Shown here in pieces: positions 38,603-39,958 of a stretch of DNA of 39,958 nt. The notes under the pieces were generated by a model that did no database searches, was not told the origin of the DNA, and worked only from the letters and a program-made list of their open reading frames with translations. Position 1 is the stretch's first letter. The number at the start of each line of letters is the position of its first letter. Made by a program: the position numbers and the translations under genes. This DNA is from Firmicutes bacterium UBA3936 (GTDB taxonomy: Bacteria > Bacillota > Dethiobacteria > Dethiobacterales > Dethiobacteraceae), in NCBI GenBank assembly GCA_002385745.1, contig DGEC01000063.1, positions 1 to 39,958 of the forward strand, given 5' to 3'.

Positions 38603-38935
38603 CTAGATACCGAAAGCGTCTGTTATTTTTTTTCTTAACTGCTCTTTGGCGATGAAACCTACCTGTGTGTCAACCGTTTCCCCGTTTTTGAAGAATAACA
38701 ACGTCGGTATGCTCATCACATTATACTTTTTTGCCGAACTCCTGTTTTTGTCGACATCCACTTTGACAAACTTTACCTGACCGGACAACTCACCGGCCAA
38801 CTCCTCGAAAACAGGAGCCATCATGCGGCAAGGGCCGCACCATGATGCCCAAAAATCAACAATAACGGGCAATTCTGCCTGCGAAACTTCAGTTTCAAAA
38901 TCCGCATCATTGACTTCCACTACATATGTGCTCAT
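38603..38935 (-). CDS. trxA: Thioredoxin
   Basis: A 110-residue disulfide reductant with the catalytic WCGPC (residues about 32-36) in FWASWCGPCRMM, the cis-Pro loop SIPTLLFFKNG, and the normal thioredoxin length. It would be reduced by the TrxB encoded just upstream and supply electrons to ribonucleotide reductase, methionine sulfoxide reductase and other targets. The ATG follows AAAGGAGG and begins 17 bases after the trxB stop, so the two genes form one operon that ends at the terminator at 38563. Confidence 0.97.
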   Translation of the reverse strand: MSTYVVEVNDADFETEVSQAELPVIVDFWASWCGPCRMMAPVFEELAGELSGQVKFVKVDVDKNRSSAKKYNVMSIPTLLFFKNGETVDTQVGFIAKEQLRKKITDAFGI

Positions 38936-38952
38936 TTTATTACCTCCTTTTT

Positions 38953-39879
38953 TTATCCATAAAGATAGTTGTTTGCCGAAACAGCAGCAATAGCACCGTC
39001 TGCCACGGCTGTAACCACCTGGCGCAAACTCTTTTGACGGATATCACCGGCGGCATACACTCCGGCAACAGATGTTTCCATTGCTTCATTGGTAATGATA
39101 TAGCCGTATTCATCTACCTTTATGCTGCTATCGAGAAAATCCGTGTTGGGAATCAGTCCGACGTAGAGAAAAATGCCGCTGACTTTTACTTCCCGGGTTT
39201 TGTCCAGCTTCTTATTGTACACAGTCACACTTTCAACGCTGTCTGTGCCGTTTATTGTCCTGACCTGGGAGTCAAGCAGAAATTCTATTTTAGGGTTTGC
39301 CTTTGCCCGTTCCCGTAATATGTTAATGGCCCGCAGCTGGTCGCGGCGATGAATAATGTATACCTTGGAAGCAAATTTCGTCAGGAACATCGCTTCTTGC
39401 AGGGCGGAATCGCCTCCCCCGACAACTGCAACTTCCTGATCCTGATAGAAAAAGCCGTCACATGTGGCGCAGTAAGAAACACCTCTGCCTTTGAATTCTT
39501 CCTCTCCCGGAACACCCAAGGCACGGGGCCGGGTCCCCGAGGCTATCAGAAGTGTGCGCCCCCGGTAAGTTCCATTCGAAGTTTGCACCGTTTTTATTTC
39601 TCCCTCTGAAGAAACCCCGGTAACCGTTGCCAGAACCATCTCTGTGCCAAATCTGCGTGCCTGGGCTTCCAGCAATTGTCCAAATTCAGCACCGCCTATC
39701 CCTTCGGGGAATCCCGGATAATTCTCAAGTCTTTCTGTTGTTGCAATCTGACCTCCTGAAAGCATGGCTTCAATTACTAGAACAGACATTCTTGCACGGG
39801 AAGCGTATATAGCCGCAGATAATCCTGCCGGCCCGCCCCCGACAATAAGCATATCGTATATTGTTTCCTGGCGGGTCAT
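38953..39879 (-). CDS. trxB: Thioredoxin reductase
   Basis: A 308-residue flavoprotein disulfide reductase. FAD site: IVGGGPAGLSAAIYASRA near residues 12-29; the redox pair is CATCDG near 137; the NAD(P) site is VAVVGGGDSALQEA with IHRRDQLRA (a HRR motif suggesting NADPH use); a C-terminal FAD motif is GVYAAGDI. It passes electrons from NADPH to TrxA, whose gene follows. The ATG at 39879 lies eight bases after ACAGGAGG. No domain is missing, and the length is normal for low-molecular-weight bacterial TrxB. Confidence 0.97.
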   Translation of the reverse strand: MTRQETIYDMLIVGGGPAGLSAAIYASRARMSVLVIEAMLSGGQIATTERLENYPGFPEGIGGAEFGQLLEAQARRFGTEMVLATVTGVSSEGEIKTVQTSNGTYRGRTLLIASGTRPRALGVPGEEEFKGRGVSYCATCDGFFYQDQEVAVVGGGDSALQEAMFLTKFASKVYIIHRRDQLRAINILRERAKANPKIEFLLDSQVRTINGTDSVESVTVYNKKLDKTREVKVSGIFLYVGLIPNTDFLDSSIKVDEYGYIITNEAMETSVAGVYAAGDIRQKSLRQVVTAVADGAIAAVSANNYLYG

Positions 39880-39912
39880 GCAATTACCTCCTGTTTTCCA
39901 ATCAATACTAAT

Positions 39913-39941
39913 ATTCTATCAAAAACCCTGTACTGCCGCAA
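39913..39941 (-). promoter_or_regulatory. Promoter of trxB-trxA
   Basis: On the minus strand TTGCGG (39936-39941) and TAGAAT (39913-39918) are separated by 17 bases, about 35 bases before the trxB start. The -10 matches sigma-A at five of six positions; the -35 matches only the TTG. Confidence 0.45.
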
Positions 39942-39958
39942 CAGTGACATAAAACAAC

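Noticed and set aside
3..39952. Numerous plus-strand open frames of 60-260 codons opposite the minus-strand genes (for example 28251-29045 and 29134-29895)
   Set aside because: They mirror GC-biased codons of strongly supported conserved genes, have no suitable ribosome binding sites or family resemblance, and are treated as antisense shadows.

Overview
The window looks like a chromosomal segment of an anaerobic, low-to-mid GC Gram-positive bacterium (Firmicutes, class Clostridia in the broad sense). The reasons are a Bacillus/Clostridium-type gene order (rapZ-yvcK-whiA, ctsR-mcsA-mcsB-clpC, ftsEX with a CwlO-like hydrolase), strong AGGAGG ribosome binding sites with many TTG and GTG starts, a type 1B pyrD/pyrK pair, and metF/metV of the Wood-Ljungdahl methyl branch. 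I cannot name the genus. Thirty-seven of the 38 genes I accept lie on the minus strand, so the text runs against transcription. I found no tRNA or rRNA genes, insertion sequences, prophage genes or CRISPR arrays.

Layout, low to high coordinate. Positions 29-5664 hold whiA, yvcK, rapZ, a PHP-domain phosphoesterase, an FMN-dependent 2-hydroxy-acid oxidase-family protein and a Cof-type HAD phosphatase. Positions 5721-12433 hold uvrC, uvrA and uvrB, read as uvrB-uvrA-uvrC from a promoter carrying a LexA (SOS) box; no clear terminator separates this block from the genes after it. Positions 12626-18620 hold a cell-envelope group: ftsE-ftsX-CwlO-like hydrolase ending in a terminator, then ctpB-like protease, a MinJ-like PDZ membrane protein and a small coiled-coil protein ending in another terminator. 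Positions 18866-23148 hold pyrC-pyrK-pyrD-pyrF-pyrE with coupled or overlapping ends and a terminator.

Positions 23273-26511 are the least familiar part. A yhaM-type exoribonuclease is followed by a TPR protein with a C-terminal helix-turn-helix, a protein resembling the competence regulator ComK, and an unrecognised 148-residue protein. The ComK-like gene's Shine-Dalgarno sequence and TTG start both lie inside an 18-bp perfect hairpin that also looks like the terminator of the TPR gene. Positions 26650-30329 hold a three-gene methylene-THF reductase operon in which metV and metF are preceded by one polypeptide fusing a GltD/NfnB-like flavoprotein, a two-cluster ferredoxin and an MvhD domain; its leader has mutually exclusive inverted repeats.

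Positions 30697-35295 are the class III heat-shock operon ctsR-mcsA-mcsB-clpC with a tandem-heptad CtsR operator at its promoter. Divergent from it is the only plus-strand gene, a 59-residue Lys/Asn-rich protein. Positions 35762-38458 are a bacterial NHEJ operon with Ku, ligase and polymerase as three separate proteins. Positions 38603-39879 are trxB-trxA with their own promoter and terminator. The segment therefore joins DNA repair (SOS excision repair, NHEJ), proteostasis and redox control, envelope growth, pyrimidine synthesis and C1 metabolism, with one small uncharacterised regulatory cluster in the middle.
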